Assembly: GCF_000803645.1 (NCBI RefSeq)
Contig: NZ_CP009122.1
Span: forward strand, 4,874,501-4,938,500
Length of the DNA: 64,000 nucleotides
Direction of reading: 5' to 3'
DNA from: Sphingopyxis fribergensis
Lineage (GTDB): Bacteria; Pseudomonadota; Alphaproteobacteria; Sphingomonadales; Sphingomonadaceae
The translations under genes and the position numbers were made by a program. This document shows positions 9,303 through 20,976 of the stretch, in pieces (position 1 is the stretch's first letter; each line of letters starts with the position of its first letter). Under the pieces are notes generated by a model, which was not told where the DNA came from, did not search any database, and worked only from the letters and a program-made list of their open reading frames with translations.

Positions 9303-10208
9303 CTATCGCCGCAGCGTGACCGCGATCGGGCAGTGGTCCGAATAATGCTTCTCGCCGGGCGCATAGAGCGTTTCGCTGAACCCCGTCCGGTCGGCGGCGG
9401 CGCGCCGGTCGAGCACGATATGATCGATGAAACTGTCGTAACGCGGATCGCAGGCCGGCGGCTGGCCCGCGTCGGCGAGCATCAAATCGGCGTTGGCCGG
9501 ATCGCCATCGTCGATTTTAGTCCAGATCGCGTCGCCGGGAAGCGCGAGCCGCCGGTTCCAGTCGCCCAGCACCGCGAAGCGCTCGGGCCCGGCGGCGGCC
9601 GCGTCGATCCAGGCTTCGAGCGCCGGAATCTGGTCCTGGAATATGGGGCAGGCCTTCGCCTCGTTCCCGGAGAAGCAGCCTGACTTGAGGTGGATGCCGA
9701 GAAGGCGGATCGGTGTGCGGCCCTCGGGGCGGAGCGTGATGTCGACGCCCGAGCGAAGCTGTTCGTTGCCGCGCATCAGCGACGTCACATCGGCATGGCG
9801 ATCGAAGGCCATATCCTTGCGGATCGCAAAACCGACCGCTTGGCGGATCACCGTCTGCGACGGGAACTTGCCGCCGCAGGTGCCGCCCGGCGCGCCCTTC
9901 CGCGCTTCCATGATCACGACATATTTGGCGGGGTCGAAGACCCGCGCCGCGGCGGTCTCATTCTCGGCCTCCTGAAAGGCGATCACATCGGCGTCGAGGT
10001 CGTCGACGATGCGGCGCATCGCGGCATAATCGCTGTCATCCCTGGGGTTGCAGCCTTCGCCGTTCCTCGCGGCGAGAAATTCCAGGTTCCAGCTCGCAAG
10101 CTTGAGCGGTTTCGATGGAGCAGACGGGTTCGCGGGTGCGGAGGTCGCGGGCGAGCAGGCGGCAGCCAGCAGGAGCAGGGCGGATGCGATGAGGCGGTGG
10201 GGAAGCAT
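9303..10208 (-). CDS. Endonuclease/exonuclease/phosphatase (EEP) family lipoprotein
   Basis: A 301-aa protein with a lipoprotein signal (hydrophobic core then LLAAAC lipobox, Cys near residue 18), so it is probably anchored in the periplasm or outer membrane. EEP/DNase I-fold motifs are visible: LASWNLEF with Asn/Glu, FQEAEN, GDWNR and the C-terminal YSDHCPI (SDH). These bind a divalent metal and hydrolyse phosphodiesters or phosphomonoesters. Substrate could be DNA, phospholipid or nucleotide. Six or so cysteines in the mature protein suggest disulfides, consistent with export. It is transcribed alone and faces the terminator at 9157-9186. Confidence 0.8.
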   Translation of the reverse strand: MLPHRLIASALLLLAAACSPATSAPANPSAPSKPLKLASWNLEFLAARNGEGCNPRDDSDYAAMRRIVDDLDADVIAFQEAENETAAARVFDPAKYVVIMEARKGAPGGTCGGKFPSQTVIRQAVGFAIRKDMAFDRHADVTSLMRGNEQLRSGVDITLRPEGRTPIRLLGIHLKSGCFSGNEAKACPIFQDQIPALEAWIDAAAAGPERFAVLGDWNRRLALPGDAIWTKIDDGDPANADLMLADAGQPPACDPRYDSFIDHIVLDRRAAADRTGFSETLYAPGEKHYSDHCPIAVTLRR

Positions 10209-10348
10209 CCGCCGCTACTGCCGCACGCCGCCACCGAGTGCAACTCGCCGTGCCGCGCCTTGGCGCGGCGCAGATGGCGCCGATCCGTCCGCGGCGCTAT
10301 AGCGCCCGCCCGGCCGGGATCCTTCCGGCCGCTCAAGGAGATGATTTT

Positions 10349-10624
10349 ATGAACCACGCCGAACTGTCGGACAGCGTCGCAACCGCACTTGGTCTGAGCA
10401 AGGCCGATGCGAAGAAGGCTGTCGATGCCGTTTTCGCTGCGATCACCGACGCCGCCGCCAAGGGCGACGAAGTCTCGGTGAACGGCTTCGGCAAGTTCAA
10501 GGTCAAGGAATCGGCCGCGCGTGAAGGCCGCAATCCCTCGACTGGCGAAACCATCCAGATTGCGGCTTCGAAGAAGCTGACCTTCGGCGCCGCGAAGGCC
10601 GTCAAGGATCGTCTGAACGGCTGA
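10349..10624 (+). CDS. HU-family DNA-binding protein
   Basis: A 91-aa histone-like protein. The N-terminal helical dimerisation half (MNHAELSDSVATALGLSKAD) is followed by the arm region GFGKFKVKESAAREGRNPSTGE, the HU/IHF signature. A strong AAGGAG lies at 10335-10340, eight bases before the ATG. The longer upstream GTG frame from 10238 is rejected. A strong terminator follows at 10632. HU paralogues are common on large mobile elements and may act as nucleoid or recombination accessory factors; as a chromosomal HU it would be equally normal. Confidence 0.93.
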   Translation: MNHAELSDSVATALGLSKADAKKAVDAVFAAITDAAAKGDEVSVNGFGKFKVKESAAREGRNPSTGETIQIAASKKLTFGAAKAVKDRLNG

Positions 10625-10631
10625 GCCGGTA

Positions 10632-10658
10632 CGTCCCGCCGGCGTGCCCGGCGGGACG
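10632..10658 (+). terminator. Rho-independent-type stem-loop after HU gene
   Basis: An 11-bp perfect GC-rich stem (CGTCCCGCCGG / CCGGCGGGACG) with a 5-nt loop starts eight bases after the HU stop codon. No T-tract follows. The remaining 10659-10873 is GC-rich with small palindromes and no supported gene. Confidence 0.7.
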
Positions 10659-10873
10659 GCCGCGCGGCGGCATGTCGGGCGCGGCATCTGATGAGCGCGC
10701 TCTGGCCTCGCAGGCTCGGCCAGGGGTCGCACTTTTGTTTTGGCCGCGCGGCACACTCGGCTCGCTATCCTTGCGGGGCGGCGGCTAGGCACGGGAGCGC
10801 ATCGCACGCCGCCCCGCTGCGGGCTCGCCAAGAGTGCGGTTGTTCGGGCCCTGCGGGCCGGCGACATCATGAC

Positions 10874-11386
10874 CTAGAGCGGAAGTTCCGCCTGTTTGCG
10901 CAAAGGCTCAACGAACAGCGTGCGACGCGGCGGTTCCTCGAACAGCAGCTCGTTCGGCAGGCTGCCGTCGAGCCAATGGTTCGCGTCGCGCCGCTGGATG
11001 ATCACGCCGTGGCGCGACTGATAGGGAATGACATCGGCGCCCGCCGGGATGGTGAGGATGCGGTAGGACAGCGGCCAGTCGGCGAGTGGCGGGTCCCACA
11101 CTGCGGCGAGATAGAAGAAATTGCCGCTGTCGAGCGTCACCCGGTAGCGGTGATCGCCGGTTCCCATGCGAAACTCGGACGCCGGGATCAGGCAGCGGCG
11201 CGCCGGGAAGGCGCGGCCCTCGGCGCGCACGAAACGATAATTGATCCCGTCGCTAAACCGCGGGTCGGAACCCCAAACCGCTTTGACCATTTCGATCTCG
11301 GTCATATTGTCGGGATTGCGCCGGACGAGCGCTTGCACGCCTCCGCTCGGGGCGTCGGGATCGAAAGGGGTTGGCGCGATACCCAT
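10874..11386 (-). CDS. SRAP-family (YedK/HMCES-like) protein lacking the catalytic cysteine
   Basis: About 170 aa from ATG 11386. Family signs are AVWGSDPRF, the Glu-bearing RCLIPASEF, and the His-bearing PYQSRHGVI, which match the SRAP core (Glu and His of the active site). It has no Met-Cys N-terminus: neither ATG 11386 nor the upstream start at 11449 gives MC. SRAP enzymes use Cys2 to form a thiazolidine with abasic sites in single-stranded DNA, so this copy is probably inactive or has changed role. It is divergent from an intact SRAP gene across a LexA box. It could be a decayed paralogue whose N-terminus has been lost. Confidence 0.75.
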   Translation of the reverse strand: MGIAPTPFDPDAPSGGVQALVRRNPDNMTEIEMVKAVWGSDPRFSDGINYRFVRAEGRAFPARRCLIPASEFRMGTGDHRYRVTLDSGNFFYLAAVWDPPLADWPLSYRILTIPAGADVIPYQSRHGVIIQRRDANHWLDGSLPNELLFEEPPRRTLFVEPLRKQAELPL

Positions 11387-11391
11387 ATGTG

Positions 11392-11406
11392 GAACATAAT
11401 GGGAAC
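11392..11406. promoter_or_regulatory. LexA (SOS) box, GAAC-N7-GAAC
   Basis: GAAC at 11392-11395 and again at 11403-11406 are separated by seven bases, which reads GTTC-N7-GTTC on the minus strand. That is the alphaproteobacterial LexA operator. It lies between the divergent SRAP genes, six bases from the minus-strand ATG and 35 from the plus-strand ATG, so it can repress both. Confidence 0.8.
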
Positions 11407-11441
11407 GATGTTGAGTCGCAAGGGCGAGGGGGCCGACGCGC

Positions 11442-12059
11442 ATGTGCAATGATTATCGGCTCGAAATTGACATCGCGTCGATCGCCGAGGACTTCGACAA
11501 CCTCCAGATCAAGATCGACATGCCCGAGGGCGCACCGAACGTGCCGGCGCGCGAGGATGTCCGCATCACCGATACAGCGCCGATCGTGAAGAGCAGCGAC
11601 GGCGCCGCCGCCGGATCGCTCGTCAACCGGCGCTGGAGCTGGCCCGGACAGGGCGGCAAACCGGTCTATAATGTGCGCTCGGAGCGCCGCGATCTCGGCA
11701 TGCAGCGATGCCTCGTCCTCTGCGACGGTTTCTATGAGTTCACCGATCCCACCGACCCTGCGCAGAAGCGGCTCGACAAGTGGCTGTTCACGCTGAAGGA
11801 CCATCGCTGGTTCTGCATGGCCGGCGTCTGGCGCGACAGCCATGTCGGCGAAGCCTTCAGCCTCCTGACCATGGACGCAGGTCCCGACATCGCACCCTAT
11901 CACCATCGCCAGATCATTCCGCTGCCACGCGATCAATGGGCCGCTTGGCTCGATCCGCGCGTTCCGGCCGAGGACATATTGAAATGGCTTCCCGAAGGCA
12001 GCCTCGAGGTGACGCAGGTATATGGTAAGCCGCCTGCACAAGGCGCTCTTGCCTTATGA
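11442..12059 (+). CDS. SOS response-associated peptidase (SRAP, YedK/HMCES family)
   Basis: A 205-aa protein with the exposed catalytic Cys2 (MCNDYR). Further conserved positions are Asn77 (YNVRSE), Glu99 (GFYEF) and His154/155 (PYHHRQ). These build the site that covalently crosslinks to and shields abasic sites in single-stranded DNA. The LexA box at 11392-11406 fits damage-induced expression. Its stop overlaps the start of a DUF1810 gene (ATGA). The longest open frame matches the MC start exactly, so the start is secure. Confidence 0.92.
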   Translation: MCNDYRLEIDIASIAEDFDNLQIKIDMPEGAPNVPAREDVRITDTAPIVKSSDGAAAGSLVNRRWSWPGQGGKPVYNVRSERRDLGMQRCLVLCDGFYEFTDPTDPAQKRLDKWLFTLKDHRWFCMAGVWRDSHVGEAFSLLTMDAGPDIAPYHHRQIIPLPRDQWAAWLDPRVPAEDILKWLPEGSLEVTQVYGKPPAQGALAL

Positions 12060-12493
12060 CGAACGAAGAGGGACTCGATCTGTTCGTGACCGCGCAAGAG
12101 CAAATCTACCCGCGCGCGCTCGGCGAGATTCGCCGCGGCAAGAAGTGCTCGCACTGGATGTGGTTCATATTCCCGCAGCTGGCAGGCCTTGGCCGAAGCG
12201 CGACGTCGAAGCTCTACGGTCTCGCGGGAGCCGATGAGGCGCGGGCCTATCTGGCCCATCCGCTTCTCGGCGCGCGCTATGCCGAATGCGTCGAAGCGAT
12301 CCAGGACCTGCCGGCAAGCGACCCGGTGGCGGTCTTCGGCGAGGTCGACGCCGTCAAGCTGCGTTCATCGCTGACATTGTTCGAGGCCGTGAGCCGGCGG
12401 CCGCTCTTCTCCGCCGCGCTCATCCGCTGGTTCGGCGGCGAGCGCGATGAGCGCACCCTCGGCCTGCTCAGCCGCGACGACAGCATGCCGTGA
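12056..12493 (+). CDS. DUF1810 family protein
   Basis: A 145-aa protein with the family's typical N-terminus (LDLFVTAQE), the KKCSHWMWFIFPQ block, GLGRS and the downstream FGEVDAVKLRSSLTLF region. The biochemical role of DUF1810 is not established. ATG 12056 overlaps the SRAP stop codon, implying coexpression with the SOS-controlled gene. It reads toward a convergent cytochrome b561 gene 12 bp away. Confidence 0.88.
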   Translation: MTNEEGLDLFVTAQEQIYPRALGEIRRGKKCSHWMWFIFPQLAGLGRSATSKLYGLAGADEARAYLAHPLLGARYAECVEAIQDLPASDPVAVFGEVDAVKLRSSLTLFEAVSRRPLFSAALIRWFGGERDERTLGLLSRDDSMP

Positions 12494-12505
12494 CGCCGAC
12501 GCGTG

Positions 12506-13063
12506 TCAGCCGCGCGGATTGCGAAACAGCGGCAGCATCCGGTGGAGCACTTCGTCCTTGTCGAAAAAATGATGCTTGAGCGCGCCGAGAACATGCAGCG
12601 CGAGCACGACGTAAATGGCCTTCACCATCAGCTTGTGTATGTCGCCGAGCTCTTCGGCGAGATCCTCGTTCAGCGGTAGCGGAAGATTGGGCGCGGGCAC
12701 GGCGCCGTAAAGCGGCACTTCAGGCGCCCCGCCCGCCGACGCTGCGGCCCAGCCGAGAAGCGGGGCGCCGATCATCAGCACATAGAAGAGGACATGGGTC
12801 GTGCGCGCGAGCATCCGTTCCCATGACGGCATGCCGCCGGGGAAGGCCGGCCAGGGATGGCCGAAGCGCCAACCGAGCCGGATAATGCTGAGCGCGAGGA
12901 TCGTGATCCCGACCGATTTGTGCAGATGATAATAGCCAAGTTTCTCGCTGTCCGAGGCGTCCTCCATCCAGCCGCCAAAGGTGGCATTGGCGATGATCAG
13001 GATGGCGATCGTCCAGTGCAGGACGATCGAGACGGTGGAATAGCGGCTGTGATTCTCACGCAT
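12506..13063 (-). CDS. Cytochrome b561-type membrane protein
   Basis: A 185-aa protein with four hydrophobic segments and histidines in the expected places (IVLHW near the start, HLHKSVG, RTTHVLF, and LALHVLGALKHH). These are likely ligands of two b-type haems. The family moves electrons between quinol and acceptors in the inner membrane; some members protect against superoxide. ATG 13063 is chosen because the product begins with the typical R-Y-S--S-VLHW start; the open frame runs far upstream only because of high GC. It is convergent with DUF1810 and divergent from imuA. Confidence 0.9.
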   Translation of the reverse strand: MRENHSRYSTVSIVLHWTIAILIIANATFGGWMEDASDSEKLGYYHLHKSVGITILALSIIRLGWRFGHPWPAFPGGMPSWERMLARTTHVLFYVLMIGAPLLGWAAASAGGAPEVPLYGAVPAPNLPLPLNEDLAEELGDIHKLMVKAIYVVLALHVLGALKHHFFDKDEVLHRMLPLFRNPRG

Positions 13064-13251
13064 GATTCGCCTCGCAATAGGTCCGTCACCGGTCTTCCAA
13101 TGCTTTGGCGGCGATCCTCGTTCCGTCAGCAGGACGCAGCCGTCACGATCATGAGCCCAATTTGTTTCGCTTTTACAGAGGCCGGGCGGAAGGCGCGCAC
13201 CGATTCCCGGCGGTTCGTCGCGGCCCGCTTGACGCGCCCTTTGACTCGGTG

Positions 13252-13266
13252 GAACATAAAGGGAAC
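13252..13266 (+). promoter_or_regulatory. LexA (SOS) box upstream of imuA
   Basis: GAAC at 13252-13255 and GAAC at 13263-13266 with a 7-nt spacer, matching the alphaproteobacterial LexA operator. It ends 19 bases before the imuA ATG. The spacer differs from the other GAAC-N7-GAAC site at 11392 by a single base (ATAAAGG against ATAATGG). Confidence 0.88.
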
Positions 13267-13285
13267 ATTTGAGTCGATATTTCCC

Positions 13286-14074
13286 ATGAGCACGACGCCC
13301 CAATCTGCACCTCGGCCAAGTGCCAGAGATATCGACGTGCTTCGCGCGGCGGTGGCGCGTGTAGCCGCCTCGCGCGGGCCGGTCTTGCCGTTCGGCGTCG
13401 GGCCGGTCGATCATCTTCTCGCTGGCGGCGGGCTCGATGGCGCAGGCCTGCACGAGGTCACGGGCGCCTCGGCAAGCTGGAGCGATGACGCTGCGGCAAC
13501 GCTCTTCGCGGCTGGAATCGCGTCGCGCTTCGCGGCGGCGCCCGACGTGTCGGCGCTCTGGGCGCTGACGCGGTTCGATCTCTATGCCCCCGGTCTCGAA
13601 CAGGCGGGGCTCGGTCCGGACCGCGTGCTCTATGCTCAAGGCAGGACCGACAAGGAACTGCTGGCGCTGTGCGAGGACGCGCTGCGCGACGGTTCGCTCG
13701 CCTGCGTCGTTGCCGAAGTGAAAGCGGCCGATCAGACCGCGACGCGCCGGCTGCAACTGGCAGCATCCGAGGGCAACACGCCGATGATCCTCTATCGCCG
13801 GTACCGGCGTTATGGCCAATGCCCGCTCGCCGATCCGTCGCTCGCAATGACCCGCTGGCGCATCGGCACCTTGTCGTCGGGCCGCCTCGCCTCGCCCGGC
13901 GTCGGGCGCGGGCGCTGGAATGTCGAGCTGGTCCGGCAGCGCGGCGGGCCGCCTTTTTCCCTCGAACTGGAGGCGTGCGATGACCAGGGTCGCCTCGCTC
14001 TTCCTGCCGCAACTGCCGATCGAGCGGTTGCGCCGGGCAGAACGGACACCGTCGCATTCGGGCACGCCGCCTGA
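13286..14074 (+). CDS. imuA: ImuA (SulA/RecA-like) mutasome component
   Basis: A 262-aa protein with the ImuA-type start region (LPFGVGPVDHLL-GGGL--AGLHEV), a RecA-like fold lacking a classic P-loop. It acts with ImuB and DnaE2 in SOS-induced, error-prone translesion synthesis. ATG 13286 lies just downstream of the LexA box; the upstream open frame is antisense to cytochrome b561. Its end overlaps imuB by 95 bases, more than usual, which may mean the C-terminus is extended relative to homologues. The gene begins a three-gene operon. Confidence 0.9.
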   Translation: MSTTPQSAPRPSARDIDVLRAAVARVAASRGPVLPFGVGPVDHLLAGGGLDGAGLHEVTGASASWSDDAAATLFAAGIASRFAAAPDVSALWALTRFDLYAPGLEQAGLGPDRVLYAQGRTDKELLALCEDALRDGSLACVVAEVKAADQTATRRLQLAASEGNTPMILYRRYRRYGQCPLADPSLAMTRWRIGTLSSGRLASPGVGRGRWNVELVRQRGGPPFSLELEACDDQGRLALPAATADRAVAPGRTDTVAFGHAA

Positions 14075-15781
14075 TCGGGCGCGGGCGGGTCCGCGCTTCC
14101 CCGAGCCTGTCGACGACAATCCCGGCACCTGTTCGGTGCCGCGCGGCGGCGGCTGGCGTCCGGGCGCGCGCTGGGCGCAAGGCACGCACTCCGGCGAGCC
14201 GTCGCTCGACGCCCTCCCGGCGCACCAGCGACCGACGATGCGCGAGCTCGGACGGCGGAGCGAAGCTGCCGCACCGGTGTTCCGGGCGTTGCGCTCGGAC
14301 GACGGGACGTCGGGCGGGATCGCTGCGCCGCTGCCGCCGCTCTGGGGCCTCCGTCCGACGATCGTCGTCGCGCGAACCGGCCAGCGCGACGTCGTGACCG
14401 CCGCCTGTCCGGCGGCGCTCGATCTCGGCCTCGTGCCCGGCATGGCGGCCGCCCATGCCCGCGCGCTGGTCTCCGATCTCGACATACTCGATGCCGCACC
14501 CGACGCCGATCGCGCGTGGCTCGATCGCCTTGCGCTCCACGCCGCCCGCTGCTGGACGCCGACGGCGGCAGTGTCGGGCATCGACGGGCTGTGGCTCGAC
14601 CTGTCGGGCACGACGCATCTCTTCGGCGGCGAAGAGCGTTTCGCGGCGCGTCTGCTCGGTTTTCTAAGGCGCCTCGGCTTCACCGCGCGTGTCGCGATCG
14701 CCGGCACGCCCGGCGCCGCTCACGCGCTCGCACGCGATGGCGGCGCGGGCGTGCGGATCTTGCCGGAAGGAGGCGAGAGCGAGGCGCTGGCGCCTTTGCC
14801 GCTGGCGGCGCTCCGGCTGGCGCCGGAGGCGCTCGCCGCGGCGGCGCGCTTCGGGATCGAGCGGATCGCCGATCTTTATCCGATGCCGCGCGGGCCATTG
14901 GCCCGGCGGCTCGGGCGCGGCGCGGTCGAGCGGCTCGACCAGGCGCGAGGGTTCGTACCCGAGCCGATCGTGCCCGTCGTCCCGTTCGACATGCCCGAGG
15001 CGCGCCGTTCCTTGCTCGAGCCGATCGGGACCGCCGAGGCGATCGAGCAGGTCATCGCCGACCTGCTCGGCGATCTCGTGCTCGCGCTGCGCGAGCGCAG
15101 TCTTGGCGTGCGGAGCCTCGTCTTGCGCTGCGACCGGCTCGACATGGGCGCGCAGTTCGTCACCGTCGGCACGGCGCGCGCGACGCGCGATGCGAAACAT
15201 CTGCTGCGCCTGTTCAGGCTCCGGATCGACCGGATCGAGCCGGGGCTCGGGATCGAGACGATGGTTCTCGCGGCGCCGCAGGTCGAAGCGCTGGCGCCCG
15301 AGGCGATCGCCGCCGTGCTCAACACGGCACGCCAGGCGCCCGACCTCGCTCCGCTCGTCGATGCGCTGGCCGGCCGCGCCGGCGATGCCGCGCTGTTCCG
15401 CCTGTCCGCGATCGAAAGCGATGTCCCCGAGCGCGCGATCGTGCGCGCCGGGCCTTTGGCCCAGCCTGCCGGCTGGCCCGTCTGGCCGCGGCCGATCCGG
15501 ATGCTCGCGCGGCCCGAGGCGCTGTCGGGCGTCGTCGCCTTGCTTCCCGACCATCCGCCGCGCCGCTTCGCGTGGCGCGGGCGGAGCTATGCGGTGGTCG
15601 CAGGCGATGGCCCCGAGCGCATCCATGGCGAATGGTGGCGCCGCCCGGGCGAGATGTGGGCGGTTCGCGACTATTTCCGGGTCGAGGCGACAAGCGGCGA
15701 GCGCTTCTGGCTCTTCCGCCGCGGCGACGCGATCACCGACAAGACGGGTGACCTCAGCTGGTACATGCACGGCGTGTTCGG

Positions 15782-15785
<4 letters not shown>
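13980..15785 (+). CDS. imuB: ImuB, Y-family polymerase-like mutasome subunit
   Basis: A 601-aa protein starting [19 protein letters not shown], the usual ImuB opening. It has Y-family palm, finger and thumb-like segments ([38 protein letters not shown]) and a C-terminal extension with a PPRRFAWRG block typical of ImuB. ImuB is catalytically inactive and bridges the beta clamp to DnaE2. Between residues about 22 and 115 there is a low-complexity Pro/Arg/Ala stretch also seen in many alphaproteobacterial homologues. The stop overlaps dnaE2 (ATGA). Confidence 0.92.
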
Positions 15786-18991
<3,206 letters not shown>

Positions 18992-19177
18992 TGGTGGCCA
19001 AATGCTCCGGTTGCAGGACCACTCCCTCCTTGGCTGCCTGACTGCGGGCCTCGGCTCGCCTCATGCCGTCAACCCCCTGCGGGGGTTCGCCCTCGCGTAC
19101 CGCTCGGTGACGGCGGCTCGCGGGCCCTTCGGTCGGCGCCATCGGGGATGGTCCCGAGCAACCCAAGGAGACACGAC

Positions 19178-19498
19178 ATGGCCACCATCGCAAATCTCAC
19201 CGTCAAGGCCGACGGCAGCTTCGAAGGCACGCTGACGACCCTTCTGGTCACCGCGCCGATCGCGATCGTCCCGAACGGCCGCAAGGTGAAGGACAATGAG
19301 CCCGACTTCCGCGTGATCGCGCGCAAGAACGGCTACGAGGTCGGCGCCGGCTGGACCCGCACGTCGCAGTCGAACGGCACCGAATATGTCTCGGTCACCC
19401 TTTCGGCCCCCGAATTCGGCACGATCTACGCGAATATCGCGAACGCGCCCGGCGACGATCCGATGAAGAAGGTGCTTATCTGGAACCCGCCGAGCTGA
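19178..19498 (+). CDS. DUF736 family protein, copy 1
   Basis: A 106-aa protein with family features: an N-terminal beta segment (MATIANLTVKADGSFEGTL), a central GAGW-type block, and a C-terminal -W-PP ending. DUF736 proteins are found almost only on proteobacterial plasmids and ICEs near conjugation genes; the function is unknown. AAGGAG precedes the ATG. The 186-bp leader (18992-19177) holds a ccccctgcggggg palindrome near 19074 and no gene. The product shares only the fold with copies 2 and 3 in this window. It is followed by a strong terminator. Confidence 0.88.
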   Translation: MATIANLTVKADGSFEGTLTTLLVTAPIAIVPNGRKVKDNEPDFRVIARKNGYEVGAGWTRTSQSNGTEYVSVTLSAPEFGTIYANIANAPGDDPMKKVLIWNPPS

Positions 19499-19505
19499 CC
19501 CCAGC

Positions 19506-19527
19506 GGCCCCGCCTTCGGGCGGGGCC
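19506..19527. terminator. Rho-independent terminator (bidirectional)
   Basis: A 9-bp stem GGCCCCGCC / GGCGGGGCC with a TTCG tetraloop, followed by GTCATTTTT on the plus strand. It separates DUF736 copy 1 from the convergent DUF1289 gene. Confidence 0.9.
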
Positions 19528-19528
19528 G

Positions 19529-19702
19529 TCATTTTTCCTGCGTGAGTTTCGCCAATCGGCGCGGAAGCTCCGAGGCCAGCTTGCGCTGCTGGAATGGCGA
19601 GGCCTTCTTCCAGCTCCGGCATTCGGACTGGGTGCGGCCGCAGCCGGGGCACCAGCCCGTCCGACCGTCGAACGCACATAATTCGATGCAGGGCGAACGC
19701 AT
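19529..19702 (-). CDS. DUF1289 family small zinc-ribbon-like protein
   Basis: A 57-aa protein. It begins MRSPCIELCAF, then GWCPGCGRTQSEC, then W-K-ASPFQQRKLASELPRR, which is the DUF1289 signature with four cysteines likely to bind zinc or an iron-sulfur cluster. The function is unknown. Its start lies 3 bp downstream of the dmeF stop, so it is probably the last gene of the dmeR-dmeF unit. Confidence 0.85.
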   Translation of the reverse strand: MRSPCIELCAFDGRTGWCPGCGRTQSECRSWKKASPFQQRKLASELPRRLAKLTQEK

Positions 19703-19705
19703 CGC

Positions 19706-20668
19706 TCAGTTGCACTCGATCGTGACGTGACGCAGCTCGTGGACCGGCGCGAGGCGCTCGCGGATCGCCGCGCCGGTGAGACCGGCAGGCCCGGCGACGC
19801 TGACGATCGCGGCATGCGCGTCGGGTCCGAGGCGCCATACGTGAAGATCGACGATCCGGGCATCGCCGGGCGCCTCGACCAGCTCGCGGACTTCCTCCGC
19901 CACATGATCGTCGCTCCGGTCGAGCAGGACCGCGGCCGTGTCGCGCATCAGGCTCCACGACCAGCGCGCGATCACGATCGCGCCGACGATCCCCATTACG
20001 GGGTCCATCCACACCCATCCGAGATAGCGTCCCGCAAGCAGGGCTGCGATGGCGAGCACCGACGTCAACGCATCGGCAAGCACATGCACATAGGCCGAGC
20101 GCAGATTATTGTCGCCGCTCTGCGCCATTGGCCCATGGTTGTGATGATGATCGTCGCCATGGCCATGGCCATGACCATGGTGATGTCCGTGCCCATGACC
20201 ATGGTGATGCCCGCCCGACAGCAGGAAGGCGCTCGCAATGTTTACGCCAAGGCCAACCGCCGCGACGACAGTCGCCTCGAGAAAAGCGACGTTGGTCGGA
20301 TTGAACAGTCGCGACACCGCTTCGACGCCGATGCCGAGCGAAACAAGCCCGAGCGCCATCGCCGAGGCAAATCCTCCGAGATCGCCGACCTTGCCGGTTC
20401 CGAAGCTATAGGCCGCGTTGTGCGCATTGCGCTTCGCATAACCATAAGCGATCGCCGCCACGCCGAGGGCACCGGCATGCGTCGCCATGTGGAAACCATC
20501 GGCGAGCAGCGCCATCGATCCCGTGATGTAGCCGGCGATGATCTCGCCGACCATCATCAGCGCGGTCAAAACGACGACGAGCAGCGTGCGCCGGGCATTC
20601 TCGTCATGTGACGCGCCCAGGAACATATGATCGTGGACACGCGCGTCCGCGATGGGGGTAGTGGCCAT
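19706..20668 (-). CDS. dmeF: CDF-family Co/Ni exporter, DmeF-like
   Basis: A 320-aa cation diffusion facilitator. Six membrane segments are visible. Metal-site motifs are LLADGFHM in TM2 and HVLADALTSV in TM5. A long His/Gly loop between TM4 and TM5 (about residues 150-180) and a HDHMFLG N-terminus are typical of DmeF, which exports Co2+ and Ni2+. It lies 9 bp downstream of an RcnR/CsoR-family regulator, the standard dmeRF order. It would protect the host against cobalt or nickel. Confidence 0.9.
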   Translation of the reverse strand: MATTPIADARVHDHMFLGASHDENARRTLLVVVLTALMMVGEIIAGYITGSMALLADGFHMATHAGALGVAAIAYGYAKRNAHNAAYSFGTGKVGDLGGFASAMALGLVSLGIGVEAVSRLFNPTNVAFLEATVVAAVGLGVNIASAFLLSGGHHHGHGHGHHHGHGHGHGDDHHHNHGPMAQSGDNNLRSAYVHVLADALTSVLAIAALLAGRYLGWVWMDPVMGIVGAIVIARWSWSLMRDTAAVLLDRSDDHVAEEVRELVEAPGDARIVDLHVWRLGPDAHAAIVSVAGPAGLTGAAIRERLAPVHELRHVTIECN

Positions 20669-20677
20669 TATGCGATC

Positions 20678-20953
20678 CTATTTGCTGTAGCGGCGGATAA
20701 CGGTGAGCAACTCCTCGGCACCGGCCGCGCGCTCGGCGTCGGTCAGCCCCGGGCGCGAGACATGCTCCTCGAGATGATCGGAGATCACTTCCTCGATGAG
20801 CCCGGCGACCGCGCCGCGGACTGCCGCAACAAGATGCAGGACTTCGGCGCACGGCGCTTGCGACTGGAGCGCTCGCTCGATCGCGCCAACCTGTCCGCTG
20901 ATGCGGCGGACGCGCGCAATGAGTTCGGAATTATCGCCTGAAAGATGTGCCAT
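20678..20953 (-). CDS. dmeR: Metal-sensing repressor of the CsoR/RcnR family, DmeR-like
   Basis: A 91-aa all-helical protein. The opening (MAHLSGDNSELIARVRRISGQV) and the Cys in QSQAPCAEVLHLVAAVRGA fit the FrmR/RcnR group, where the N-terminal His, the Cys and a later His (ISDHLEEH) bind Ni or Co. Metal binding releases the operator. ATG 20953 is chosen over the upstream start at 21157 because the family starts there. The gene directly precedes dmeF. Confidence 0.88.
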   Translation of the reverse strand: MAHLSGDNSELIARVRRISGQVGAIERALQSQAPCAEVLHLVAAVRGAVAGLIEEVISDHLEEHVSRPGLTDAERAAGAEELLTVIRRYSK

Positions 20954-20976
20954 AGGGATACCCCCTACCCCTACCC
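20952..20976. promoter_or_regulatory. Candidate DmeR operator (G/C tract with TA steps)
   Basis: Immediately upstream of dmeR lies ATAGGGATACCCCCTACC followed by another CCTACCC. RcnR/DmeR-type operators are a G or C tract flanked by TA-rich half sites. The fit is by eye only and overlaps the start codon. Confidence 0.4.

Noticed and set aside
12506..14707. 733-residue open frame on the minus strand
   Set aside because: Only the last 185 codons (from 13063) encode cytochrome b561; the rest is antisense to imuA/imuB and open because of high GC.
20140..20225. CATGGCCATGGC-like tandem repeat as a possible CRISPR or satellite
   Set aside because: It is the codon pattern of the His/Gly metal-binding loop of DmeF. 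No CRISPR array with unique spacers occurs in the window.
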